Of a stretch of DNA of 5,132 nucleotides, positions 1 to 4,956 are shown piece by piece; within the stretch, counting starts at the first letter, position 1; each line of letters starts with the position of its first letter. The stretch is from the NCBI GenBank assembly GCA_045613165.1, contig JAZLAK010000015.1:1-5132 (forward strand), given 5' to 3'. The DNA comes from UMGS1124 sp045613165 (lineage in GTDB: Bacteria > Bacillota_I > Bacilli_A > RF39 > UBA660). The notes beneath the pieces are model-generated. The model was not told where the DNA came from. It saw only the letters and a list, made by a program, of their open reading frames with translations, and did not search any database. A program made the translations under genes and the position numbers.

Positions 1-96
1 GATATGTTCCACGCATTTATCCTCGGTATGGGTACCTTCGCGCTCGGTCTTATCAAAGCAGCAGAGATTATCGAGGATGGCAGAATAGATAAATTT
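1..96 (+). other. xylose isomerase (xylA)-like C-terminal segment with foreign composition
   Basis: Bases 1-96 translate in frame from base 1 to a peptide containing GMGTFALGL, then a basic helix and EDGRIDKFIE. From memory of the family, xylose isomerases carry GMDTFA(R/L)GL, followed about 15-20 residues later by an EDG..DKFIEERY-like stretch near the C-terminus. The match therefore ends exactly where ERY(A/S)S should begin. Codons here are C/G-ending (TTC, CAC, ATC, CTC, ACC, GCG), unlike every other gene in the window. The Gly in GMG replaces the usual Asp. Nothing after about residue 33 resembles xylA. The segment could be a chimeric contig end, or a genuine fragment acquired by transfer and fused. 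The family call is by eye, without a database search. Confidence 0.6.
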
Positions 97-612
97 ATTG
101 AAATAGGGGAATATGATTTTATTATTAAGAACCCTTCATTAATATGTCCTGATACTGAAATTATAATAAAGAGATGTATTTTTAATAAAGATATTAATGA
201 ACCTATTTTGAATGAACAAGGAAAACTTATAGGAAATTTAAGAAAAGAGAGTAGTTTTTATATAAGTGATAAAGAATTAAGTGAAAGTGTATTAGAAAAT
301 TATGAAGAATTTATACCTAAAGATATTTTAGATGTAGTGGATAGTGATTTAGAATATACTGAAAATGATATCCAAGACCTAAAAAAATATAGAGTAAATA
401 ACTTTGTATATGATATAAATGGCTTTATAGTTTCAATTAATAAAGTTAAAAGATTTATGAGTAAAGTATTAAATAGTGATATAAAAGATTTATATACCTT
501 TAATGAATTATTGTATTATGCAATTATATATAGATATCCTAAGTTGGTAACTAGACATAATATTACTAATTTAAGAAATATACTTAATATAAAAACAAAG
601 ACTTTAAATTAA
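1..612 (+). CDS. 5'-incomplete ORF: xylose-isomerase-like start joined to an unrecognised AT-rich protein
   Basis: The frame is open from base 1, so the true start lies outside the window or was lost at a junction. The ATG at 4 has no ribosome site in view and falls inside a conserved xylose isomerase stretch, so I do not accept it as a start. The first ~33 residues resemble the xylose isomerase C-terminal region (see the 1-96 entry). From about residue 34 to 202 the protein is rich in Ile, Asn, Lys, Asp and Glu, with no signal peptide, membrane segment or catalytic motif that I can see, and I recognise no family. Base composition changes sharply near 85-100, from about 48% G+C to about 20-25%. 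The frame may be continuous across the join only by chance. It converges on the gene at 609-968, overlapping it by 4 bases, and ends in a strong terminator. The AT-rich part looks like the real C-terminus of a resident gene. Confidence is good for coding, low for function. Confidence 0.55.
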   Translation, partial: DMFHAFILGMGTFALGLIKAAEIIEDGRIDKFIEIGEYDFIIKNPSLICPDTEIIIKRCIFNKDINEPILNEQGKLIGNLRKESSFYISDKELSESVLENYEEFIPKDILDVVDSDLEYTENDIQDLKKYRVNNFVYDINGFIVSINKVKRFMSKVLNSDIKDLYTFNELLYYAIIYRYPKLVTRHNITNLRNILNIKTKTLN

Positions 613-629
613 TTAGTCTTTGTTTTTTT
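591..629. terminator. Bidirectional intrinsic terminator between convergent genes
   Basis: Bases 591-603 (five A, then CAAAGACT) pair perfectly with 615-627, giving a 13-bp stem around an 11-base loop (604-614). The forward transcript ends in seven U (623-629) and the reverse transcript in five U, so it can stop transcription in both directions. The stop codons of both flanking genes (610-612 forward, 609-611 reverse) lie in the loop. Confidence 0.85.
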
Positions 630-968
630 GTTAATTCCTATCATTGAACCAAATATAGTTGTAATGGTAAGTATAATGTAATAAATTAAAGTATTTATAT
701 TAAGTGGAAATTTAAATATTAATGATAGAATAACTAATATTAATATTGTTATTACTGATAGAAGTAGACCTTGTAAATAACCTTTTGCTTCGCTTTTTCT
801 ACCTAATATTAGTCCAATTATAAACATTAATATGGCTCCTATGATTATAATCATAATTCTATTTGTTTGAAGTTTTAATAAATTAAAAATAGTTAAGAAT
901 ATTGGTATAGTAACGATAGAAGTTAAAAATATTATTAATGATTTTATATATTTATAAAAAGTATTCAT
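609..968 (-). CDS. TIGR04086-like small membrane protein with four transmembrane helices
   Basis: This is a 119-residue hydrophobic protein with about four membrane segments (residues ~10-30, 37-55, 68-86 and 92-112). A polar turn, GRKSEAKGYLQG (56-67), sits between helices 2 and 3, and the C-terminus has GSMIGINKK (107-115). A GR(K)...KG.L.G turn in the middle and a terminal G(G/S)M(I/L)G(I/V)N are, from memory, features of the TIGR04086 (YrzE-like) family of unknown function, and the length fits. The start at 968 is supported by AGGTGA at 981-976, seven bases upstream. It lies 35 bases downstream of the IMPACT-like gene on the same strand with no terminator between, so the two are probably co-transcribed. 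The last codons come from the shared terminator arm, giving the tail KKTKTN. The molecular function is unknown and the family call is by eye. Confidence 0.7.
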   Translation of the reverse strand: MNTFYKYIKSLIIFLTSIVTIPIFLTIFNLLKLQTNRIMIIIIGAILMFIIGLILGRKSEAKGYLQGLLLSVITILILVILSLIFKFPLNINTLIYYIILTITTIFGSMIGINKKTKTN

Positions 969-1003
969 TAGTTAATCACCTAATAAATACTATTCACTTA
1001 TTT

Positions 1004-1351
1004 TTAATTTATAACTTCATTAGCACATTTACTATAACTTCTGAGTAATGGACCGGCACCTAGTTTAACTCCCCCAAAATATCTTATAACGACTATTAAA
1101 TGATTATTTAAATTGTTTCTTTCTAATACATTTAATAGTGGAGTACCACATGTACCGCTAGGTTCTTTATCATCAGTTTTTTTAGCAGTATTATTTATTT
1201 TATAAGCGTATGGAAAATGTCTTGCTTTTTTATGTTCTTTTTTTAAATTTTCTAATATTTCATTTACTTCATCTATAGAATTTATTTCATATAGTAAACC
1301 ATAAAATTTACTTTTTTTGATTTCTAAGTAAGATTTTCCGATTAATTTCAT
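1004..1351 (-). CDS. IMPACT/YigZ-family (UPF0029) protein, N-terminal domain only
   Basis: This 115-residue protein carries the core motifs of the IMPACT/YigZ domain: KKSKFYG (12-18), KARHFPYAYKI (42-52), DDKEPSGTCGTP (60-71, usually DDGEPSGTAGxP) and RYFGGVKLGAGPLLRSY (90-106). Bacterial YigZ/YvyE proteins are usually about 200-215 residues, with a C-terminal DUF1949 domain. That domain is absent: the frame stops nine residues after the last motif and no DUF1949-like coding sequence follows in the next 35 bases. Eukaryotic IMPACT inhibits the kinase Gcn2; the bacterial role is not settled, with ribosome or RNA binding having been suggested. The start at 1351 is supported by GGTGAT at 1360-1355, three bases before the ATG. 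It is the first gene of a leftward pair with the gene at 609-968 and is divergent from the T-box operon. Family assignment is firm and function unknown. Confidence 0.9.
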   Translation of the reverse strand: MKLIGKSYLEIKKSKFYGLLYEINSIDEVNEILENLKKEHKKARHFPYAYKINNTAKKTDDKEPSGTCGTPLLNVLERNNLNNHLIVVIRYFGGVKLGAGPLLRSYSKCANEVIN

Positions 1352-1382
1352 AAAATCACCATAATTAATATATCATAAAATG

Positions 1383-1411
1383 TTTACAAAATAAAAAAAA
1401 TATAATAGAAT
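1383..1411 (+). promoter_or_regulatory. Predicted sigma-A promoter of the LOG-glyRS operon
   Basis: TTTACA at 1383-1388 (-35) and TAGAAT at 1406-1411 (-10) are 17 bases apart, the optimal spacing. The expected transcription start is about 1418, just upstream of the T-box-like leader. A perfect TATAAT at 1401-1406 overlaps it but is only 12 bases from the -35, so it is less likely. The region upstream is AT-rich and divergent from the IMPACT-like gene. Confidence 0.6.
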
Positions 1412-1417
1412 ATATTA

Positions 1418-1520
1418 TGTAAGTGATGACGAATGTGGAAAATTCCGAGCTATGAAGATATAAGAGACAAAGTAGGGTGGGACCGCGATTTTTTCGCCCC
1501 TATAATTAAGTCTTTTTTTT
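1418..1520 (+). promoter_or_regulatory. Very short T-box-like leader upstream of the LOG-glyRS operon
   Basis: The T-box core AGGGTGGGACCGCG lies at 1474-1487. It folds into a canonical antiterminator: 1473-1477 (UAGGG) pairs with 1498-1502, a seven-base bulge UGGGACC occupies 1478-1484, and 1485-1488 (GCGA) pairs with 1494-1497, closing a U5 loop. In T-boxes the UGGN of this bulge pairs with the NCCA end of uncharged tRNA. A U tract follows at 1513-1520. What is missing is striking: only about 55 bases lie between the predicted transcript start and the core, where a normal T-box carries a Stem I of roughly 60-100 nt plus linker or Stem III. The 5' part has only a weak hairpin, 1431-1434 with 1442-1445. 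No second copy of the antiterminator strand forms a competing terminator; instead 1462-1468 can pair with 1510-1516 outside the antiterminator. The downstream glycyl-tRNA synthetase makes tRNA-Gly the expected ligand. T-box core certain; functionality uncertain. Confidence 0.8.
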
Positions 1521-1540
1521 ATTAAAAAAGGAGGTTATTT

Positions 1541-2086
1541 ATGAAAGTATTTATAGCTAGTGCATATAGTACTAGTTTAGATAAGTTTTTGAATTTGGCT
1601 AGTGAAGTATCTAATGTTTTTGCTACTAGAAATTTTGATTTAGTATATGGTGCTGCAAATGTATCAATGATGGGGGCTTGCTATAAAGCATTTGTTAAGA
1701 ATAATAGAAAGATTTATGCTTATACAGTTCCTAAATATGAGAAAGATTTTAAAAAAATTCTTAAAGCGAAATGTTATAGGGTTAAAGATACATTGGTTAG
1801 ATTCCAAAAAATGTATTTTAGAAGTGATTATATAGTAATATTACCTGGAGGAATAGGGACTTTAGCAGAATTAACATGTGCTATAGAAGAGTATAGAGCA
1901 TCATTAGGTAATAAAAAAATTATCATTGTTAATTATGAAGGTTTCTATGATGACGTAATTAATTGGATGAAGAAAAATATAGAAACTGAATTTATTTCTG
2001 AGACTTTATTTGATTGTTTTTATATAGCAAATAGTGTTGAAGATGTAGAAAAAATAGTTGAAGAAAGTATGGTTAAGGAGAAGTAA
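1541..2086 (+). CDS. LOG-family (TIGR00730) nucleotide 5'-monophosphate phosphoribohydrolase
   Basis: This 181-residue protein has a Rossmann-like fold typical of the LOG/lysine-decarboxylase-like family, which releases a free base and ribose 5-phosphate from nucleoside monophosphates (cytokinin activation in plants, purine or pyrimidine nucleotide breakdown in bacteria). Visible motifs are the signature LPGGIGTLAE (101-110), with catalytic Glu110; the upstream Arg87, exactly nine residues before Asp96 as in the usual RK...D helix; and the nucleotide-binding loop VYGAANVSMMG (35-45), a variant of VYGGG..GLMG. The Lys after the Arg is replaced by Phe88, and GG of the loop by AA, so substrate preference may differ from canonical LOG. 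Length is normal. AAGGAGG at 1528-1534, six bases before the ATG, fixes the start. It is the first gene behind the T-box-like leader; the GlyRS start follows its stop by two bases, so the two are co-transcribed. Despite old annotations, lysine decarboxylase activity is not expected. Confidence 0.88.
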   Translation: MKVFIASAYSTSLDKFLNLASEVSNVFATRNFDLVYGAANVSMMGACYKAFVKNNRKIYAYTVPKYEKDFKKILKAKCYRVKDTLVRFQKMYFRSDYIVILPGGIGTLAELTCAIEEYRASLGNKKIIIVNYEGFYDDVINWMKKNIETEFISETLFDCFYIANSVEDVEKIVEESMVKEK

Positions 2087-2088
2087 TT

Positions 2089-3459
2089 ATGAAAATGGAT
2101 GACGTAGTAAATTATTCAAAACAATATGGTTTTATATTTCAAGGAAGTGAAATATATGGAGGTTTATCAAATACTTGGGATTATGGTCCTATAGGTAAAG
2201 AATTAAAAGAAAATATTAGACGTGCATGGTGGAAGAAGTTTATTCAAGAAAACCCTTATAACTATGGGTTGGATGCTGCAATATTAATGAACCCTCAAGT
2301 TTGGGTTGCATCAGGACATGTTGCTTCATTTGCAGATCCACTATTAGATTGCAAAAAATGTAAAGCTAGATATAGAGCAGATAAATTAATTGAAGATTTT
2401 ACGAATGGAAAAGAAACTGGAGATGGATGGGATAATAAAAAATTAGAAGATTTTATCAAAGATAATGAAATCGCTTGTCCTAAATGTGGTAGCCAAGAAT
2501 TTACTGATATAAGAAAATTCAATCTATTATTTGAAACTCATATTGGAGTTACTGATGATTCTAAGAGTATTTGTTATTTAAGAGGAGAAACAGCTCAAGG
2601 TATTTTTACAAACTTCTTAAACGTACAAAGAAGTATGAGAACTAAATTACCATTTGGTATTGGGCAAACTGGTAAGAGTTTTAGAAATGAAATTACACCA
2701 GGGAACTTTATTTTCCGTACTCGTGAGTTTGAACAAATGGAATTAGAGTTCTTCTGTAAACCAAATACTGATTTAGAATGGTTTGGATATTATAAAAATT
2801 ATTGCATGGATTTCTTAAAGAGTTTAGGAATTGATTCTAATAACTTAAGATTTAGAGATCATAAAAAAGAAGAATTATCTTTCTATTCTAAAGCAACAAC
2901 TGATATAGAATATAATTATCCTATCGGTTGGGGTGAATTATGGGGAATTGCTGATAGAACTGATTACGATTTAGGTGTACATATGGAACATTCTAAACAA
3001 GATTTAAGATATTTAGATCCTGAAACAAATGAAAAGTATTTACCATATGTTATTGAGCCAAGTGTAGGGTTAGATAGATTATTCTTAGCAGTATTATGTG
3101 ATGGATTAAAACGCGAAGAAATTGCTTCAGGAGATGTTAGAGAAGTATTTAAAGTACATCCATATTTAGCACCTGTTAAAGCAACGATTTTACCTTTAAT
3201 AAAGAAAAAACATAGCGATAAAGCTATGGAAGTATATGCTAAATTATGTAGTGAATTTAATGTTACTTATGATGAAGCGGGAAGTATTGGTAAACGTTAT
3301 AGAAGATGTGATGCAATAGGAACTCCATTTGCAATTACTATAGATGATGAATCGTTAGAAAATAATACTGTAACAATTAGAGATAGAGATACAATGAATC
3401 AAGAAACTATAAAAATAGAAGAATTAGTAAATTATATTAATGAAAGAATTAAATACTAA
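2089..3459 (+). CDS. glyQS: Glycyl-tRNA synthetase, single-chain alpha2 type
   Basis: A 456-residue class II aminoacyl-tRNA synthetase that charges tRNA-Gly with glycine in the cytoplasm. The N-terminal class II core includes IYGGLSNTWDYGP. A zinc-binding insertion follows, with cysteine pairs Cys88/Cys91 and Cys130/Cys133. The substrate-loop motif LRGETAQGIF has Arg165 and Glu167 (the usual Pro between them is Gly here). Motif 2 runs from FRNE (198-201) to RTREFEQME (210-218), and motif 3 is EPSVGLDRL (323-331) with Arg330. The C-terminal anticodon-binding domain spans about 355-452. Length fits the homodimeric form of Staphylococcus and Mycoplasma, not the alpha2beta2 GlyQ/GlyS enzyme of Bacillus. 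AAGGAG at 2075-2080, inside the end of the LOG gene, supports the ATG at 2089; the Met two codons later is too far from it. The stop lies two bases after LOG, implying translational coupling and shared control by the T-box-like leader. All catalytic motifs look intact. Confidence 0.97.
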   Translation: MKMDDVVNYSKQYGFIFQGSEIYGGLSNTWDYGPIGKELKENIRRAWWKKFIQENPYNYGLDAAILMNPQVWVASGHVASFADPLLDCKKCKARYRADKLIEDFTNGKETGDGWDNKKLEDFIKDNEIACPKCGSQEFTDIRKFNLLFETHIGVTDDSKSICYLRGETAQGIFTNFLNVQRSMRTKLPFGIGQTGKSFRNEITPGNFIFRTREFEQMELEFFCKPNTDLEWFGYYKNYCMDFLKSLGIDSNNLRFRDHKKEELSFYSKATTDIEYNYPIGWGELWGIADRTDYDLGVHMEHSKQDLRYLDPETNEKYLPYVIEPSVGLDRLFLAVLCDGLKREEIASGDVREVFKVHPYLAPVKATILPLIKKKHSDKAMEVYAKLCSEFNVTYDEAGSIGKRYRRCDAIGTPFAITIDDESLENNTVTIRDRDTMNQETIKIEELVNYINERIKY

Positions 3460-3468
3460 TTCTTTTTT
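3443..3468 (+). terminator. Intrinsic terminator overlapping the glycyl-tRNA synthetase stop codon
   Basis: AAAGAATTA (3443-3451) pairs perfectly with TAATTCTTT (3457-3465), a 9-bp stem with a five-base loop, and the forward strand runs into six T (3463-3468). The stop codon TAA (3457-3459) forms part of the 3' arm, so the last codons of the synthetase double as the 5' arm. The stem has only one G-C pair, so it may be leaky. Confidence 0.65.
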
Positions 3469-3484
3469 AGTTTGAATTTGTTTA

Positions 3485-3493
3485 TGATATAAT
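3485..3493 (+). promoter_or_regulatory. Predicted extended -10 promoter of the nucleotidyltransferase gene
   Basis: TGATATAAT is a perfect TATAAT (3488-3493) with the TGn extension (3485-3487). No good -35 lies at the normal distance; TTGAAT at 3472-3477 is only 10 bases away. Extended -10 promoters often work without a strong -35. The expected start is near 3500, leaving a leader of about 55 bases in which I see no riboswitch. Confidence 0.55.
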
Positions 3494-3555
3494 ACTTGTA
3501 ATGTTAAAGATTCAGTTCTTAATAATAAATAATTTATACAAAGCAGGGGGTTTTT

Positions 3556-4332
3556 ATGGCTGAAGCGATTATAAAAAAATTTATTAAAAGTATGGAATAT
3601 TTAGAAAATGAACATGTTTTAGGAGTATTCTTTTATGGTAGTTTTTTAACTGGATATAATAATAAGAAAAGTGATATAGATTTACATGTTATATTTGATG
3701 ATGAAGATGCTAAACATTTGATAAGAGGGACAAAATATATTGATGGTATACGTATTGAGTATTTTGAAAAGCCTATTAGTGATTTATATTTATCAGTAGA
3801 TAATGATTATTTGAATCAAAATAATGCATTGTTATCTATAATAGGTACTTCAAAAATTATATTTGATAAGACAGGAGAATTAAAAAAATTACAAAAATAT
3901 ACTTTAAATAAATTTTCAAAACCTTTACCTCCTCTCGAAAAAGAAGATGCTAGAGAATATGTATCTATACTTAATAATAGAATGGAAAAATTAAATAAAG
4001 CATTTGAAGATGATAGTCCTTATTTTTTTCATTTATATCATTTAACTCTTGAAAAGATTCGTAAATTTTATCATAGATTAAATGGTTTGCCTGAAGTACA
4101 AACCTCTAAAGTTTTTAGAGTTTATACTGATGAAAATTATAGAAAATCTTTTTATAAAGAAAATATTCCCGAACAGGAATTCATTGATTTATATTTAGAT
4201 GCTATTACTGACACCTCTTTAGATAAAACAAACATGGTAAATAAAGCTAATCAATTATATACTTATGCTAGAAGAAATGTAGCATTAGAAGATGAAGAAT
4301 ATAGAATATTAATTAAATCTAGAAATAAATAA
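3556..4332 (+). CDS. Pol-beta-superfamily nucleotidyltransferase domain protein
   Basis: This 258-residue protein has an N-terminal nucleotidyltransferase domain. The motif YGSFLTGYNNKKSDIDLHV (27-45) supplies Gly28-Ser29 and the metal-binding pair Asp40 and Asp42. Glu68 in RIEYFE is a candidate third carboxylate on the next strand. IIFDKTGELKKL (about 102-113) resembles the 'yD..G.l..l' segment that closes this domain in many such enzymes. The second half (about 120-258) is charged and helical, which I do not recognise. Relatives include aminoglycoside and lincosamide nucleotidyltransferases, MNT antitoxins and many uncharacterised proteins. No HEPN partner gene is adjacent, which argues against a MNT/HEPN toxin-antitoxin pair unless the C-terminal helices supply it. 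AGGGGG at 3545-3550, five bases before the ATG, fixes the start. It stands alone with its own promoter and a terminator just after the stop. The catalytic fold is confident; the substrate is unknown. Confidence 0.85.
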   Translation: MAEAIIKKFIKSMEYLENEHVLGVFFYGSFLTGYNNKKSDIDLHVIFDDEDAKHLIRGTKYIDGIRIEYFEKPISDLYLSVDNDYLNQNNALLSIIGTSKIIFDKTGELKKLQKYTLNKFSKPLPPLEKEDAREYVSILNNRMEKLNKAFEDDSPYFFHLYHLTLEKIRKFYHRLNGLPEVQTSKVFRVYTDENYRKSFYKENIPEQEFIDLYLDAITDTSLDKTNMVNKANQLYTYARRNVALEDEEYRILIKSRNK

Positions 4333-4337
4333 GTAAA

Positions 4338-4365
4338 AACTACCTTTAAAGGTAGTTATTTTTTT
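4338..4365. terminator. Bidirectional intrinsic terminator between convergent genes
   Basis: AACTACCT (4338-4345) and AGGTAGTT (4350-4357) form an 8-bp stem with the four-base loop TTAA. Forward transcripts continue into TTATTTTTTT; reverse transcripts end in a run of five U. The forward nucleotidyltransferase gene stops six bases before it, and the reverse gene's stop codon (4356-4358) overlaps its arm. Confidence 0.88.
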
Positions 4366-4883
4366 GATATTCCATAACTAGATGTTTTTTTATCTATAAA
4401 TAAATCGTTTTTTATAGGATAGTAAGATAATAGAGTAAATATTACATAAGTTATTATTACAAATAGAATTGTTAGTTTTTCTAATTTAAAATCTTTAACG
4501 AATGTTAATTTGTACGAAATATATTCTGCGAGTATTATGCTAATTAGCATTACTGATATTGCTAATGCCATACTTTCTCCAATAATAGAATATAGAGGTA
4601 AGAAAATTATTAAATATATAGGTATAGATAATAATGCTCCTACGAAATTTGAAAAACATATATTTTTTATTTCTTCTTTTTTAATTATTAAATATATTTT
4701 TTGTATAATACCAGTAATAATTATACTACCAAATAATATTTTCATATGTTCCCAAATACTTTCATTTACAGGGCTAAATATACTAGTAAAGAAAGATGGA
4801 AATTTATCATATAAAAAGTGTAGAGGAAAGCATAAACCAAATGCAATAAAAACACTTATAATTTTTTGTTTTTTTAAACTCAT
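4356..4883 (-). CDS. DUF6512-like integral membrane protein
   Basis: With the start at 4883 the protein has 175 residues and about five membrane segments (roughly 8-24, 49-65, 79-98, 105-125 and 136-153). The motif PLHFLYD (20-26) followed by SPVNESIWEHMKILF (37-51), plus a C-terminal LFIDKKTSSYGI, matches what I recall of DUF6512 (HFxYd..., PVNES(V/I)WEH(L/M)K, ...YGI). The family has no assigned function. The polar Asn40, Glu41, Trp44, Glu45 and His46 cluster before the second helix is the most conserved feature and could bind a metal or lipid headgroup, but that is inference. An in-frame GTG at 4892 would add three residues, but it overlaps the ribosome site AGGTGA (4894-4889). The ATG at 4883, five bases downstream of that site, is the better start. 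It converges on the nucleotidyltransferase gene and lies downstream of another leftward gene that has its own terminator. Confidence 0.8.
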   Translation of the reverse strand: MSLKKQKIISVFIAFGLCFPLHFLYDKFPSFFTSIFSPVNESIWEHMKILFGSIIITGIIQKIYLIIKKEEIKNICFSNFVGALLSIPIYLIIFLPLYSIIGESMALAISVMLISIILAEYISYKLTFVKDFKLEKLTILFVIITYVIFTLLSYYPIKNDLFIDKKTSSYGISKK

Positions 4884-4928
4884 AATAATCACCTATAATT
4901 AATATGTAACAAAAAAATTAAATAATAC

Positions 4929-4956
4929 AAAAAAAGTATTAGAAATCTAATACTTT
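4929..4956 (-). terminator. Intrinsic terminator of the leftward gene at the right edge
   Basis: On the reverse strand a 10-bp perfect stem (4956-4947 with 4942-4933, AAAGTATTAG and its complement) closes a four-base loop and is followed by seven U (4935-4929). The stem begins inside the stop codon (4957-4955) of the upstream partial gene. It separates that gene from the DUF6512-like gene, which must therefore have its own promoter or rely on read-through. Confidence 0.85.

Noticed and set aside
113..142. Internal ATG at 113 after a GGGGA stretch as the true start of the AT-rich gene
   Set aside because: It is out of frame with the long frame and reaches a stop after nine codons.
1367..1375. 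Extended -10 (TGATATATT on the reverse strand) as promoter for the IMPACT-like gene
   Set aside because: It would start transcription at about 1360, inside the ribosome site, leaving no leader. The -35 region (TTTATT) is also poor. The real promoter of this leftward pair was not identified.
1498..1534. Direct sequestration of the LOG ribosome site by CCCCU of the leader
   Set aside because: CCCCU gives only two or three contiguous pairs with AGGAGG, too weak to matter. The U-run/A-run pairing next to the site is the only plausible occlusion and is noted as a finding.
2295..2522. Open frame of 75 codons on the reverse strand
   Set aside because: It lies wholly inside the glycyl-tRNA synthetase gene, opposite its zinc-binding insertion, has no ribosome site that I can see and no recognisable motif. 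It is a shadow of the conserved coding strand.
3472..3493. TTGAAT as the -35 element of the nucleotidyltransferase promoter
   Set aside because: The spacing to TATAAT is only 10 bases; 16-18 are needed. An extended -10 promoter explains the site better.
3503..3521. Imperfect inverted repeat in the nucleotidyltransferase leader as an operator or riboswitch
   Set aside because: The arms have a mismatch and a G-U pair and are nearly all A/T; this is expected by chance in such AT-rich DNA.
4510..4902. Open frame of 130 codons on the forward strand
   Set aside because: It is antisense to the DUF6512-like gene, whose motifs and ribosome site are clear. Its hydrophobic content mirrors the complementary membrane gene.
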